Part shown: positions 35,888-43,453 of the stretch, piece after piece
Layout of the letters: every line of letters starts with the position of its first letter
Position numbering within the stretch: position 1 is the stretch's first letter
Assembly: GCA_036504895.1 (NCBI GenBank)
Contig: DASXUJ010000044.1
Coordinates: 1 to 64,000 of the forward strand
Reading direction: 5' to 3'
Origin: Syntrophorhabdaceae bacterium
Lineage (GTDB): Bacteria > Desulfobacterota > Syntrophorhabdia > Syntrophorhabdales > Syntrophorhabdaceae
Length of the DNA stretch: 64,000 nt
Program-made: the position numbers and the translations under genes
Notes under the pieces: model-generated
Told to the model about the DNA's origin: nothing
The model's database searches: none
The model's input: the letters and a program-made list of their open reading frames with translations, nothing else

Positions 35888-36331
35888 ATGAAAACTACCG
35901 TGGCGCAGATTCTCCAACGAAAGGGAAGCGACGTGTGGTCCGTTTCTCCCGATACGCTAGTCTACAGGGCACTTCAACTGATGCAGGACAAGGGAATAGG
36001 CGCCGTGACCGTGGTCGATCAGGCGGGAAAACTGATCGGCATCGTCTCCGAGCGTGATTACGCGAGAAAAGTAATCCTTGAAGGGAGATCGTCCAAGGAG
36101 ACGGAATCAAAGGACATCATGACGAAAGAGCTCTACGTGGTGACCCCTGAGACAGGTGTCGACGAGTGCATATCTCTCATGACGGAAAAACGGATGCGAC
36201 ACCTTCCGGTAATTGATAAGGGAAATCTGACCGGTCTCGTATCTATCGGCGATGTGGTCAAGGCAATCATCAAAGAACAAAGGATCGAGATAGAATATCT
36301 GAACGATTATATTATGGGCAAATATATTTAA
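35888..36331 (+). CDS. Two-CBS-domain protein
   Basis: A 147-residue protein made of a tandem CBS pair: residues ~8-65 (VSPDTLVYRALQLMQDKGIGAVTVVDQ, GIVSERDYARKV) and ~75-135 (VTPETGVDECISLMTEKRMRHLPVID, GLVSIGDVVKAI). Such stand-alone Bateman modules bind adenosyl nucleotides and sense energy state. CGGAGG precedes the start. It stands at the head of the rightward sensory hydrogenase gene group, but a 257-base gap separates it from the next gene. Confidence 0.92.
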   Translation: MKTTVAQILQRKGSDVWSVSPDTLVYRALQLMQDKGIGAVTVVDQAGKLIGIVSERDYARKVILEGRSSKETESKDIMTKELYVVTPETGVDECISLMTEKRMRHLPVIDKGNLTGLVSIGDVVKAIIKEQRIEIEYLNDYIMGKYI

Positions 36332-36413
36332 TATGCAGGGTTAGGTGCGTGGAGAGCCAATCCTGGATATGCTGCGCGCCCTCTGGACAGCAGGCAGGGG
36401 GTAGTGTATTCTA

Positions 36414-36431
36414 AAGGACAGGCATGTCCTT
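36414..36431. other. Perfect inverted repeat before the sensory gene group
   Basis: AAGGACA-GGCA-TGTCCTT is a perfect 7-4-7 inverted repeat, 158 bases before the DRTGG gene at 36589. It may be an operator or a small hairpin. No sigma-70 or sigma-54 promoter is obvious around it. Confidence 0.45.
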
Positions 36432-36588
36432 CTGCCGCATCAGGCATGTAGTGAATAGATCGGGCCGTAAGAGGTGTAACGGCGTTGTTGCTCCCTTGCG
36501 TGTAGTGTATATGAAAGACCATAGTATGGCCTGTAAATATGACAGGACAGAAAAAGAACGGAAAATTCGAGGGAGACGAACCGAGGCT

Positions 36589-36948
36589 ATGACTTTAAAG
36601 GAAGTTCAGGAGATTCTTGGCGCTGATGTGCTGTGCGGAGAACAATCCTTGGATCGGGAGGTTACCACTGCCTTCGCGTGTGACCTTATCAGTGAGATGC
36701 TCGCTTTCGCGGGGTCCCAGACGCTTCTCATCACCTCTCTTACAAACCCCCACGTGATACATACCGCTGAAGTGATGGATGCGATCGGGGTGGTCTTTGT
36801 GGGAGGCAAGAAGCCGTCCGAGGATATAATCGTAAATGTGAACCGGGCAAATATACCTTTGCTTTCGACTCCTTACCTGCTCTATAAGTGTTCCGGCCTT
36901 TTATACTGCAACGGCATCGAAGGGTGCAAGAGAGGTTTCACAGAGTGA
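36589..36948 (+). CDS. DRTGG-domain protein
   Basis: A 119-residue single DRTGG domain, the fold of the HprK N-terminal region. FVGGKKPSEDIIVNVNRANIPLLSTPYLLY corresponds to the motif region. Stand-alone DRTGG proteins recur in [FeFe]-hydrogenase regulatory clusters; their ligand is unknown. The open frame continues upstream to 36424 without similarity, so the ATG at 36589 is chosen. It overlaps the next gene by 4 bases (GTGA). A second DRTGG gene is at 38927. Confidence 0.8.
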   Translation: MTLKEVQEILGADVLCGEQSLDREVTTAFACDLISEMLAFAGSQTLLITSLTNPHVIHTAEVMDAIGVVFVGGKKPSEDIIVNVNRANIPLLSTPYLLYKCSGLLYCNGIEGCKRGFTE

Positions 36949-37439
36949 GTGAACCGGCCGAGAATCCAGTAACGAAACCTCATCTTACCCTGCGCTTCAA
37001 GGTGAACGATGAAGACTTCATCATGGCCGGCGAGGCTGCGTCCAAGACAAAAAAAGCCCTTCAACAGTTGGGGCTCAACCAGGACGTAGTCAAAAACGTT
37101 GCCATTATAGTATATGAAGCAGCGATGAATATCGTGATCCATGCGAATCATGGGGAGATCCAGGTGGTCATCGTCCCGGGCTATGTAACGGTCATCGCCG
37201 AGGACGAAGGCGGTGGAATCCCCGACCTCGATCTTGCAATGCAGGAAGGATACTCGACCGCGCCCGATGAAGTACGGGAGATGGGTTTCGGGGCAGGCAT
37301 GGGCCTACCCAACATCAAACACTGTTCCGACACTTTGAATATCGAGACACGGGCGGGCACCGGGACCACCCTGAAGGCGACCCTCTACCTAAACCAGAAG
37401 GACGGCAAAAAGCTGGAAACAGGAGCCCTTCATGTCTGA
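36945..37439 (+). CDS. RsbW/SpoIIAB-like anti-sigma-type ATPase
   Basis: A 164-residue GHKL ATPase lacking a HisKA domain: N-box VVKNVAIIVYEAAMNIVIHANHG, G1 EDEGGGIPD and G2 GFGAGMGLPNIKHCSD. This is the serine-kinase/anti-sigma class used in partner switching. The GTG at 36945 overlaps the previous stop, and the 3' end overlaps the HydS-like gene by 8 bases, so the three are tightly coupled. No sigma factor or STAS antagonist gene is nearby; its target is unknown. Confidence 0.85.
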   Translation: MSEPAENPVTKPHLTLRFKVNDEDFIMAGEAASKTKKALQQLGLNQDVVKNVAIIVYEAAMNIVIHANHGEIQVVIVPGYVTVIAEDEGGGIPDLDLAMQEGYSTAPDEVREMGFGAGMGLPNIKHCSDTLNIETRAGTGTTLKATLYLNQKDGKKLETGALHV

Positions 37440-38784
37440 TTATTTCCATTCGGTTACCCTCGATTACGAGAAGTGCATGGGATGCACGAACTGCATAAAG
37501 CGCTGCCCGGTCGAGGCTATCCGCGTCCATGAAGGGAAAGCCAAAATCATGCAGGAACGCTGCATCGATTGCGGGGAATGCCTCCGGGCTTGTCCCAATC
37601 ATGCGAAAATCGCAGTAACCGACACACTCGAGAAATTGAGCCCGTACAAATATAAGATCGCCCTGCCCGCCCCTTCCTTTTTCGGACAATTCAGCGAAGA
37701 TACCAAAGCAGAGGAGATTCTCGAGGCTTTCGTCCACGTGGGTTTCGACGATGTCTTCGAAGTGGCTCTCGCGGCCGAGGCGGTCACTTATGTGGTCCAT
37801 AAATATCTCCAGAACAAGACCTTGAAAAGACCCCTCTTTTCCTCCGCGTGTCCCGCGGTTTTAAGGCTCATGCAGATCAAGTTTCCCGAGCTTCTCGACC
37901 GGGTGCTGCCGATAATGACCCCCATGGAGGCCGCCGCCCGCCTTGCAAAGGACGAAGCGGTGAAGAAGACGGGTCTTCCGCGGGAAGATGTCGGGGCATT
38001 CTTCATTTCACCCTGTCCGGCAAAGGTAACCGAGGTGAGGCGCCCCATGACGAACAGGCCTTCCTCTGTCGACGGCGTCATCGGAGTATCCCTGATTTAT
38101 AAGGACATTCTCAAGCATATCACTAAGGACAGAACCTTGCGCGACCAGCCGTCCCGGCGAAGGGCGAGGAATATAGGCATGTCCTGGGGGTACGTCACCG
38201 GTGAATCGAAGGCCATCGATTTCGGCACGAGCCTTGCCGTAAGCGGCATCCACAATGTCATAAGCCTTCTCGAAGAGATTGAGCGCGGAGAGTTGCGGGA
38301 CGTGGATTTCATAGAGCTTCAATCCTGTATCGGCGGATGCGTGGGCGGTCCTCTCAATATCCAGAATGTCTTCGTAGGCAGGATCAGGCTCAGAAACCTC
38401 GTAAAGAAATATATTCAGGATTCGCCATATTACCCGGAGGAGCGGCTGCGCAGCGCCTATGAAGACCGTTCTTTCGAGCTTGTGGAGCCTATTTCGCCCA
38501 GGCCGATCATGGTCCTCGACGAAGACGTATCCCGGGCACTTATAAAGATGGAGCGTCTGGATGCGATCACCAAGGAGCTCCCCGGGCTTGACTGCGGCGC
38601 CTGCGGCTCTCCGAGCTGCCGGGCCCTGGCCGAGGACATCGTACGGGATGTCGCCTTTGACACGGACTGCATCATAAAACTTAGAGAGAGGGTAAAAACC
38701 CTGGCTGAGGAGATTCTCGATCTCGCAAGAAAGCTGCCGCCTGCCATGTCAAAAAATTCGAACGACAAAGAATCAGGCCAATAA
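37432..38784 (+). CDS. HydS-like [FeFe]-hydrogenase sensor-type protein
   Basis: A 450-residue protein. Two N-terminal [4Fe-4S] clusters (CMGCTNCIKRCP, CIDCGECLRACP) precede an [FeFe]-hydrogenase catalytic-like domain. Its H-cluster motifs are divergent: SSACPAV in place of TSCCPxW, SPCPAKVTE for MPCxxKxxE, and QSCIGGCVGG for MACPGGCxxG. The four likely H-cluster Cys ligands are kept, while the proton-relay Cys is Ala, as in Thermotoga HydS. The C-terminus has a further Fe-S module (LDCGACGSPSCRALAED). Family knowledge suggests slow catalysis and a sensory role. It is coupled to the RsbW-like ATPase. Confidence 0.85.
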   Translation: MSDYFHSVTLDYEKCMGCTNCIKRCPVEAIRVHEGKAKIMQERCIDCGECLRACPNHAKIAVTDTLEKLSPYKYKIALPAPSFFGQFSEDTKAEEILEAFVHVGFDDVFEVALAAEAVTYVVHKYLQNKTLKRPLFSSACPAVLRLMQIKFPELLDRVLPIMTPMEAAARLAKDEAVKKTGLPREDVGAFFISPCPAKVTEVRRPMTNRPSSVDGVIGVSLIYKDILKHITKDRTLRDQPSRRRARNIGMSWGYVTGESKAIDFGTSLAVSGIHNVISLLEEIERGELRDVDFIELQSCIGGCVGGPLNIQNVFVGRIRLRNLVKKYIQDSPYYPEERLRSAYEDRSFELVEPISPRPIMVLDEDVSRALIKMERLDAITKELPGLDCGACGSPSCRALAEDIVRDVAFDTDCIIKLRERVKTLAEEILDLARKLPPAMSKNSNDKESGQ

Positions 38785-38786
38785 CG

Positions 38787-38802
38787 GCGGTCGCGCGACC
38801 GC
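38787..38802. other. Perfect 16-base palindrome
   Basis: GCGGTCGCGCGACCGC is perfectly self-complementary and starts 3 bases after the HydS-like stop. It could be an attenuator, RNA-processing or binding site between the two halves of the sensory gene group; there is no T run. Confidence 0.5.
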
Positions 38803-38926
38803 GGGAGAGCAGGAAAGGCGAGACAGGTGCATTACATCAAAAGATAGCACCGGCAATGAAGAATTTTCGTCAGGAATCCCATCCATTCTTACAATGGCAG
38901 TACCGACACCTAAAGAGGAGGAGACT

Positions 38927-39274
38927 ATGACTGTTCGTGAGCTTGTCAGCGTGTTGAATCTCGAGAACCTGACGGGGGACGTGAATCTGGAGAGGCCTGT
39001 GGAGTCCGGCTACACTTCGGACCTGCTCTCCGACGTGATCGCGCACGCAGGCAGGAATTCAGTCTGGATTACCGTGCAAAGACATATAAACATCCTCGGG
39101 GTAGCCCAGCTAAAGGAGATATGCGCCATCGTGGTCCCCCGCAACCTCCCGGTGGAAGAAGGGGTCATTCAAAAGGCAAGGACCGAGGGCATCGCCATCT
39201 TGAGAGACCATCGCTCTGCCTTCGAAATCAGCGGGATCCTCTATAATGTTCTCCAAAAAGGCGGAAATGGTTGA
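38927..39274 (+). CDS. Second DRTGG-domain protein
   Basis: A 115-residue DRTGG-like domain (LENLTGDVNLERPVESGYTSDLLSDVIAHA, then ICAIVVPRNLPVEEGVIQKARTEGIAILR). It differs in sequence from the DRTGG protein at 36589 and is not a recent copy. The start at 38927 follows AGAGGAGGAG; an upstream ATG at 38894 has no site. It shares a TTGA overlap with the PHP gene. Likely a nucleotide or small-ligand sensor of the hydrogenase regulatory group. Confidence 0.75.
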   Translation: MTVRELVSVLNLENLTGDVNLERPVESGYTSDLLSDVIAHAGRNSVWITVQRHINILGVAQLKEICAIVVPRNLPVEEGVIQKARTEGIAILRDHRSAFEISGILYNVLQKGGNG

Positions 39275-40014
39275 ACAGTTATTCCTGCGACCTCCACATC
39301 CACACGGCCCTCTCTCCCTGCGCAAGCCTGGAGATGTCGCCCAGGGAGATCGTCGGCAGGGCGCGCCGGGCCGGACTGGACATTATCGCCATAACCGATC
39401 ACAATATGGTGGAGAATGCCCGGTGCACTGAAGAGATCGGCAGGAGAAACGACCTCCTGGTTCTCCCGGGAATGGAGCTGCAGACGAGCGAGGAGATTCA
39501 TTTGCTCGCCATCTTCGGGGCCAATGAAATAGCGTGTGCCTTCCATGAAGAGGTCTACCGATCGTTGCCGCAGGTGGAGAATAATCCCGATTATTTCGGC
39601 GATCAGGTAGTGGTCGACGAGAACGACAACATCATCCGCTTTGAAAACCGCCTCCTCCTCAATTCCGTTGAATTATCCCTCGACGATGCGGTCCGGCTCA
39701 TCAAGTCCCACGGGGGTATCGTGATCCCATCCCATATAGACAATCCGACCTTCAGCATCATAAGCCAACTGGGATATATACCGGAAAACCTGGATTTTGA
39801 CGCCCTGGAGATACATGATATCGACAATATCCCCCGGGTGCTCCCTTTTATCACAAGAAAAGGGCTGCCCTTCGTTACCTTTTCCGATGCCCATTATCCG
39901 GCGGATATCGGCCGGAGAAGGACCTCTCTCGAGATGCCCGAGCCTTGTTTCGAAGGACTGGTGGAGGCGCTCAAAGGCCTGACGGGCAAAACCGCCGGTG
40001 GGCGCATAGAGTGA
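39271..40014 (+). CDS. PHP-domain metal-dependent phosphoesterase
   Basis: A 247-residue PHP-family protein with metal-binding motifs DLHIHTALSPC, AITDHN, EIHLLAIF, VIPSHIDNPTF and FSDAHYP. The family includes nucleoside 3',5'-bisphosphate and oligonucleotide phosphatases; the substrate here is unknown. PHP genes recur beside DRTGG and [FeFe] sensor genes in anaerobes, hinting at a nucleotide signal. It starts with TTG overlapping the preceding stop (39271-39274). Confidence 0.88.
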   Translation: MNSYSCDLHIHTALSPCASLEMSPREIVGRARRAGLDIIAITDHNMVENARCTEEIGRRNDLLVLPGMELQTSEEIHLLAIFGANEIACAFHEEVYRSLPQVENNPDYFGDQVVVDENDNIIRFENRLLLNSVELSLDDAVRLIKSHGGIVIPSHIDNPTFSIISQLGYIPENLDFDALEIHDIDNIPRVLPFITRKGLPFVTFSDAHYPADIGRRRTSLEMPEPCFEGLVEALKGLTGKTAGGRIE

Positions 40015-40183
40015 CAAGTTCGTGTTATGGTCATTCCATGAATCCCAAAAGACAGAGAGTGGAACATTTCGGCACAAAGTTGTATAATAGTTACACACTA
40101 CAGATTGAGATTAAGCGTCCTGACGGAAAGGTTGCGCCGCAGCGAGCACAGGAAACACGCCACTCTACAAAATTTCCGGTTTG

Positions 40184-40200
40184 TGGCACGAAGGTTGCTA
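40184..40200 (+). promoter_or_regulatory. Consensus sigma-54 promoter
   Basis: TGGCACGAAGGTTGCTA matches the -24/-12 consensus TGGCACG-N4-TTGCW exactly. It lies 88 bases before the ATPase gene at 40288. An RpoN-dependent activator would be needed; none is in the window. The rest of the 40015-40287 gap holds a TATAAT at ~40082 but no gene. Confidence 0.85.
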
Positions 40201-40287
40201 TAGAGAGTGCTTCATCACAATCTTAAATGCGTGGCCGGAGAAGTTTTCAAAGCTGCGATGGAGTAGAGGGAGAACCCGTTACATAAG

Positions 40288-40827
40288 ATGATGGAGGAAC
40301 TGTGTGCCCACATAATGGATATAGCAGCCAATGCCCTTACCGCGGGGGCGCGGCATATAATCGTCTCCATTGACGTGGACCATGGCGCCAATATCCTGTC
40401 CGTAACCTTCAGGGATGACGGTAAGGGTATGGACGAAGAGATGGTGAGAAGGGTAACAGACCCTTTCTTTTCCACTAAAAAGGGGAAAAAGGTAGGTCTC
40501 GGAATTCCCCTGTTGAAAGGCACTGCCGAGACATGCGGAGGACGGTTCAGTCTCACGAGCACTCCCGGACAGGGGGTCGATATCCGCGTCTCCTTTCAAC
40601 TGGACCATCCTGATCTTCCTCCTTTGGGAAATCTCAAGGATACGATCCTGGTTCTGGTCGTAGGAAATCCGGACGTGGATTTCACTTTTGACGTGAGGGT
40701 AGACGACAAGGCCTTCGGCCTGTATACAACCGAGGTAAAAGAGATGATAGGCGGCGTACCCATCAATCACCCGGAGGTGATGAATTTCCTTTTGGAATTT
40801 CTTGACGAAAAATTGTTTTTTATATAG
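40288..40827 (+). CDS. Histidine-kinase-like ATPase (GHKL) of hydrogenase cluster
   Basis: A 179-residue protein: a GHKL ATPase domain (HIMDIAANALTAGARHI N-box, DDGKGMDEEMVRRVTDPFFSTKKGKKVGLGIPLLKG) followed by a ~60-residue tail that is not part of the kinase fold. It lacks a phospho-acceptor His, so it is not a complete histidine kinase. It is distinct from the RsbW-like ATPase at 36945. A perfect sigma-54 promoter precedes it. Next is a 192-base AT-rich regulatory gap and the main hydrogenase operon. Similar ATPases recur beside bifurcating hydrogenase genes. Confidence 0.82.
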   Translation: MMEELCAHIMDIAANALTAGARHIIVSIDVDHGANILSVTFRDDGKGMDEEMVRRVTDPFFSTKKGKKVGLGIPLLKGTAETCGGRFSLTSTPGQGVDIRVSFQLDHPDLPPLGNLKDTILVLVVGNPDVDFTFDVRVDDKAFGLYTTEVKEMIGGVPINHPEVMNFLLEFLDEKLFFI

Positions 40828-40865
40828 AATTTAGTACATTCGACACGTGATTGAGAGAGTTATTT

Positions 40866-40901
40866 TTGTATACAAGTGGGAATAATGTTCGTAAAGAACA
40901 T
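40866..40901. other. Two perfect palindromes upstream of the Rex operator
   Basis: TTGTATACAA (40866-40875) and ATGTTC-GTAAA-GAACAT (40885-40901) are both perfect inverted repeats, lying 18-53 bases upstream of the Rex operator. They may bind an additional activator or repressor of the hydrogenase operon. Confidence 0.5.
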
Positions 40902-40918
40902 ATTTTAAATTAAGGGAT

Positions 40919-40936
40919 TTGTGAAATTTTTAACAA
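40919..40936. promoter_or_regulatory. Rex operator
   Basis: TTGTGAAATTTTTAACAA fits the 18-base Rex consensus TTGTGAA-N4-TTNACAA, with both TTGT/ACAA ends intact. It ends 6 bases before the -35 of the hydrogenase operon promoter. A rex gene lies at 58372-59043. Rex releases DNA when NADH/NAD+ is high, which would induce H2-producing hydrogenases. Confidence 0.75.
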
Positions 40937-40942
40937 TATTTA

Positions 40943-40971
40943 TTGACGAAAAACAACGATTTATTTATAAA
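40943..40971 (+). promoter_or_regulatory. Sigma-70 promoter of the hydrogenase operon
   Basis: TTGACG (40943-40948), a 17-base spacer and TATAAA (40966-40971), 48 bases before the first gene of the operon. The whole region is AT-rich compared with its surroundings. Confidence 0.7.
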
Positions 40972-41019
40972 TTAGTCTCGATTCTTATAAACTAGCCACA
41001 CAGGCACAGGGGAGGCACT

Positions 41020-41379
41020 ATGAATTTAGAAGAGCTTCGAAAGATCAGAGAAAAGGCGGAGAAGGATATCGAGTTACGGCAGAAGAAGACGAGGATCAAA
41101 GTAGTGGTGGGTATGGGTACGAGCGGCATCGCCGCAGGGGCGCGGGAAGTGCTCAAGACATTCGTTGAGGAGATCGGCGCGAGAAACCTGCTCGACGTAG
41201 TCGTCACCCAAACCGGTGAAAAGGGACTCGCATCACAGGAGCCCATGATCGAGGTTTTCGAAGAGGGAAAGCCCGTGATCGTCTACGGGAATATCGACAA
41301 GAAAAAGGCCGTCAGGATCGTCGAAGAGCACCTTGTGGGCAACAGGCCCGTTATCGACTACGTGATCGAAGCAAAGTAA
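41020..41379 (+). CDS. HndB-like thioredoxin-fold subunit lacking cluster cysteines
   Basis: A 119-residue protein with an N-terminal charged helix and a [2Fe-2S]-ferredoxin-like thioredoxin fold, matching the HndB subunit of NADP-reducing hydrogenases. The cluster cysteines are gone: the expected GTCGIAAGA reads GTSGIAAGA, and the second pair region reads TGEKGLASQEP. There is no Cys anywhere in the protein, so it cannot bind a [2Fe-2S] cluster and is probably a structural subunit. GGGGAGG precedes the start. It is the first gene of a seven-gene hydrogenase operon. Confidence 0.85.
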   Translation: MNLEELRKIREKAEKDIELRQKKTRIKVVVGMGTSGIAAGAREVLKTFVEEIGARNLLDVVVTQTGEKGLASQEPMIEVFEEGKPVIVYGNIDKKKAVRIVEEHLVGNRPVIDYVIEAK

Positions 41380-41392
41380 AGGAGGGTGAGAC

Positions 41393-41851
41393 TTGTATCG
41401 AGACGCCATACTAAAAAAGTTTGAACCCCGGCCGGACAATATCCTCTATATCCTGCACGACCTTCAGGACAATAACGAGCAGCACTATGTGGCACAGGAA
41501 GATATAAAGGTATGCGCCGATTATCTGAACCTGCCTTATAGCTTCGTCCACGGTGTTGCGACCTTCTATACCATGTTCAGCCTGAAACCCCGCGGTCGCT
41601 ACATCATTCGACTTTGCGAATCACCCCCATGCCATCTCATGGGCTCAGGGTCCCTGCTCGACTATCTGAAAGAAAAACTGAAGGTTGAAGTAGGGCAGAC
41701 TACCCCCGACGGCCTTTTCACTCTCGAGCTTACGAGCTGCCTCGGAGTATGCGGGGTGGCGCCGGCCTTGATGATGAACAGCGAGACAATCGGGAAACTT
41801 ACTCCTGAAAAGGTTGACACCATTCTGGAGGAGAGGAGAGGGAGCCTATGA
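41393..41851 (+). CDS. NuoE/HydC-like [2Fe-2S] hydrogenase subunit (first hydrogenase)
   Basis: A 152-residue NuoE-type subunit carrying one [2Fe-2S] cluster: CESPPC and, 40 residues on, CLGVC supply the four Cys. It passes electrons between the flavin subunit and the catalytic subunit in bifurcating hydrogenases. It starts with TTG at 41393, preceded by GGAGGGT at ideal spacing. It overlaps the NuoF gene by 4 bases. Confidence 0.93.
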   Translation: MYRDAILKKFEPRPDNILYILHDLQDNNEQHYVAQEDIKVCADYLNLPYSFVHGVATFYTMFSLKPRGRYIIRLCESPPCHLMGSGSLLDYLKEKLKVEVGQTTPDGLFTLELTSCLGVCGVAPALMMNSETIGKLTPEKVDTILEERRGSL

Positions 41852-43428
41852 ACACGGTAAGAAATCATGTCCTTATAAGTATAGATGCCAATACCGTCAT
41901 CGCGGGCGCCCGGGGAGTGGAAGAGGCGCTCATAAAAGAGATCGCGAGCCAGGGCCTTTCCCAGGAGATTGCAGTACTCGAGACGGGAAGCGTGGGAATA
42001 GAGGACCAGGGCGTGGTACTGGTCGTATATCCGGAAGGCATTTACTATGCGAACGTCACCCCGTCCGATGTGCCCGAGCTCGTGGAGCAGCATCTGCTCA
42101 AAGGGAGGCAGGTAGCCCGTCTCGTACTCGCTCACGCACCCAAACGCACCGTGATCCGCAAGGAGGTCACGGGGTTACTTCGGGAACAGCCCCGCATCGT
42201 CCTTAAAAACTGCGGTTTCATCAATCCGGAAAGCATTGAAGAGGCGATTGCAGCCGGCACTTACGAGGCGGCGGCAAAAGCCTTAACCTCGATGAAGCCC
42301 GATGAAGTGGTGGCCGAGGTGAAACACGCGGGTCTTGCCGGAAGGGGCGGCGCGGCATTCCCCACGGGACTCAAGTGGGAATTCGCTTCGAAGGTTGAGA
42401 ACCCCGAAAAATATGTGGTCTGCAATGCCGATGAAGGCGAGCCGGGAACGTTCAAAGACCGTCTCATTCTGGAAGGCGACCCCCACAAGCTCGTGGAGAG
42501 CATGATCATTGCGGGATACGCGGTAGGCGCCACAAAAGGTTTCGTCTATATCCGGGGCGAGTATACCCTTTCCATCGAGAGGCTTGAAAAGGCTATCGCC
42601 GATGCGCGTAAACTGGGAATTCTCGGAAACAATATATTCGATTCGAATTTCAGCTTCGACATTGCGGTAATGAAAGGCGCCGGCGCGTATGTATGTGGCG
42701 AGGAGACGGCCCTCATCGAATCTCTGGAAGGCAAGAGAGGCCATCCAAGAAATAAGCCCCCCTACCCCATCACTTCAGGCCTTTGGGGCAAGCCCACAGT
42801 AGTCAATAACGTGGAGACCCTGTCGAACATACCGGAGATTATTTCGGGCGGAGCGGAGAATTTCAAGAAATACGGCACCGAGAAATGCTCGGGTACGAAA
42901 GTCTATACCATACTGGGCCATGTGGTCACCCCCGGTCTCATCGAAGTCGAGATGGGTACCACCCTTCGGGATATCATATTCGACTACGGCGGAGGCATCA
43001 GGGGTGGGAAAAGGTTCAAAGGAGCTCTCGTGGGCGGCGCCGCAGGCGCATTCCTCGGACCCGACATGCTCGATGTAAAGATGGATTTCGTGAACCTGAG
43101 GGAGTATTCGGCAGCCCTCGGCTCGGGCGCCATTCTGGTTATGGACGAGGATACGGATATAGTGGATATGCTGAAGAGCGTCCTTCACTTTTTCAAGCAC
43201 GAATCGTGCGGCCATTGCGTGCCGTGCAGGCTTGGCACCGCCCGGCTCGTGGAGCTTATCGACCGTGTGGCCTCATCCGTGGGCGACAAGACCGACGTTG
43301 ACGGGCTCCTTCGGATCTCGGAGGTCATGAAGGACACTTCCTTCTGTCCCCTCGGACAGTCCCTTTACCTCCCCGTATCGAGCGCGCTTAAATATTTCCG
43401 GGACGAGATAGTCGCCCAGGTCCAATAA
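41848..43428 (+). CDS. NuoF/HydB-like NADH-binding hydrogenase subunit with Cys-less N-terminal domain
   Basis: A 526-residue flavin subunit. Residues 1-95 are a thioredoxin-like ferredoxin domain in which all four cluster cysteines are replaced (alignment with the second NuoF in this operon gives Ser, Thr, Ser, Glu). Then follow the FMN/NADH domain (GRGGAAFPTGLKWEF, NADEGEPGTFKDR, EETALIESLEGKRGHPR), the SLBB region and the C-terminal [4Fe-4S] site (ESCGHCVPCR with a later Cys in FCPLG). There is no C-terminal 2[4Fe-4S] ferredoxin domain. It oxidises NADH in the first hydrogenase. Confidence 0.93.
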   Translation: MNTVRNHVLISIDANTVIAGARGVEEALIKEIASQGLSQEIAVLETGSVGIEDQGVVLVVYPEGIYYANVTPSDVPELVEQHLLKGRQVARLVLAHAPKRTVIRKEVTGLLREQPRIVLKNCGFINPESIEEAIAAGTYEAAAKALTSMKPDEVVAEVKHAGLAGRGGAAFPTGLKWEFASKVENPEKYVVCNADEGEPGTFKDRLILEGDPHKLVESMIIAGYAVGATKGFVYIRGEYTLSIERLEKAIADARKLGILGNNIFDSNFSFDIAVMKGAGAYVCGEETALIESLEGKRGHPRNKPPYPITSGLWGKPTVVNNVETLSNIPEIISGGAENFKKYGTEKCSGTKVYTILGHVVTPGLIEVEMGTTLRDIIFDYGGGIRGGKRFKGALVGGAAGAFLGPDMLDVKMDFVNLREYSAALGSGAILVMDEDTDIVDMLKSVLHFFKHESCGHCVPCRLGTARLVELIDRVASSVGDKTDVDGLLRISEVMKDTSFCPLGQSLYLPVSSALKYFRDEIVAQVQ

Positions 43429-43453
43429 TGCCATGAGGAGGCAATAAAGATCC

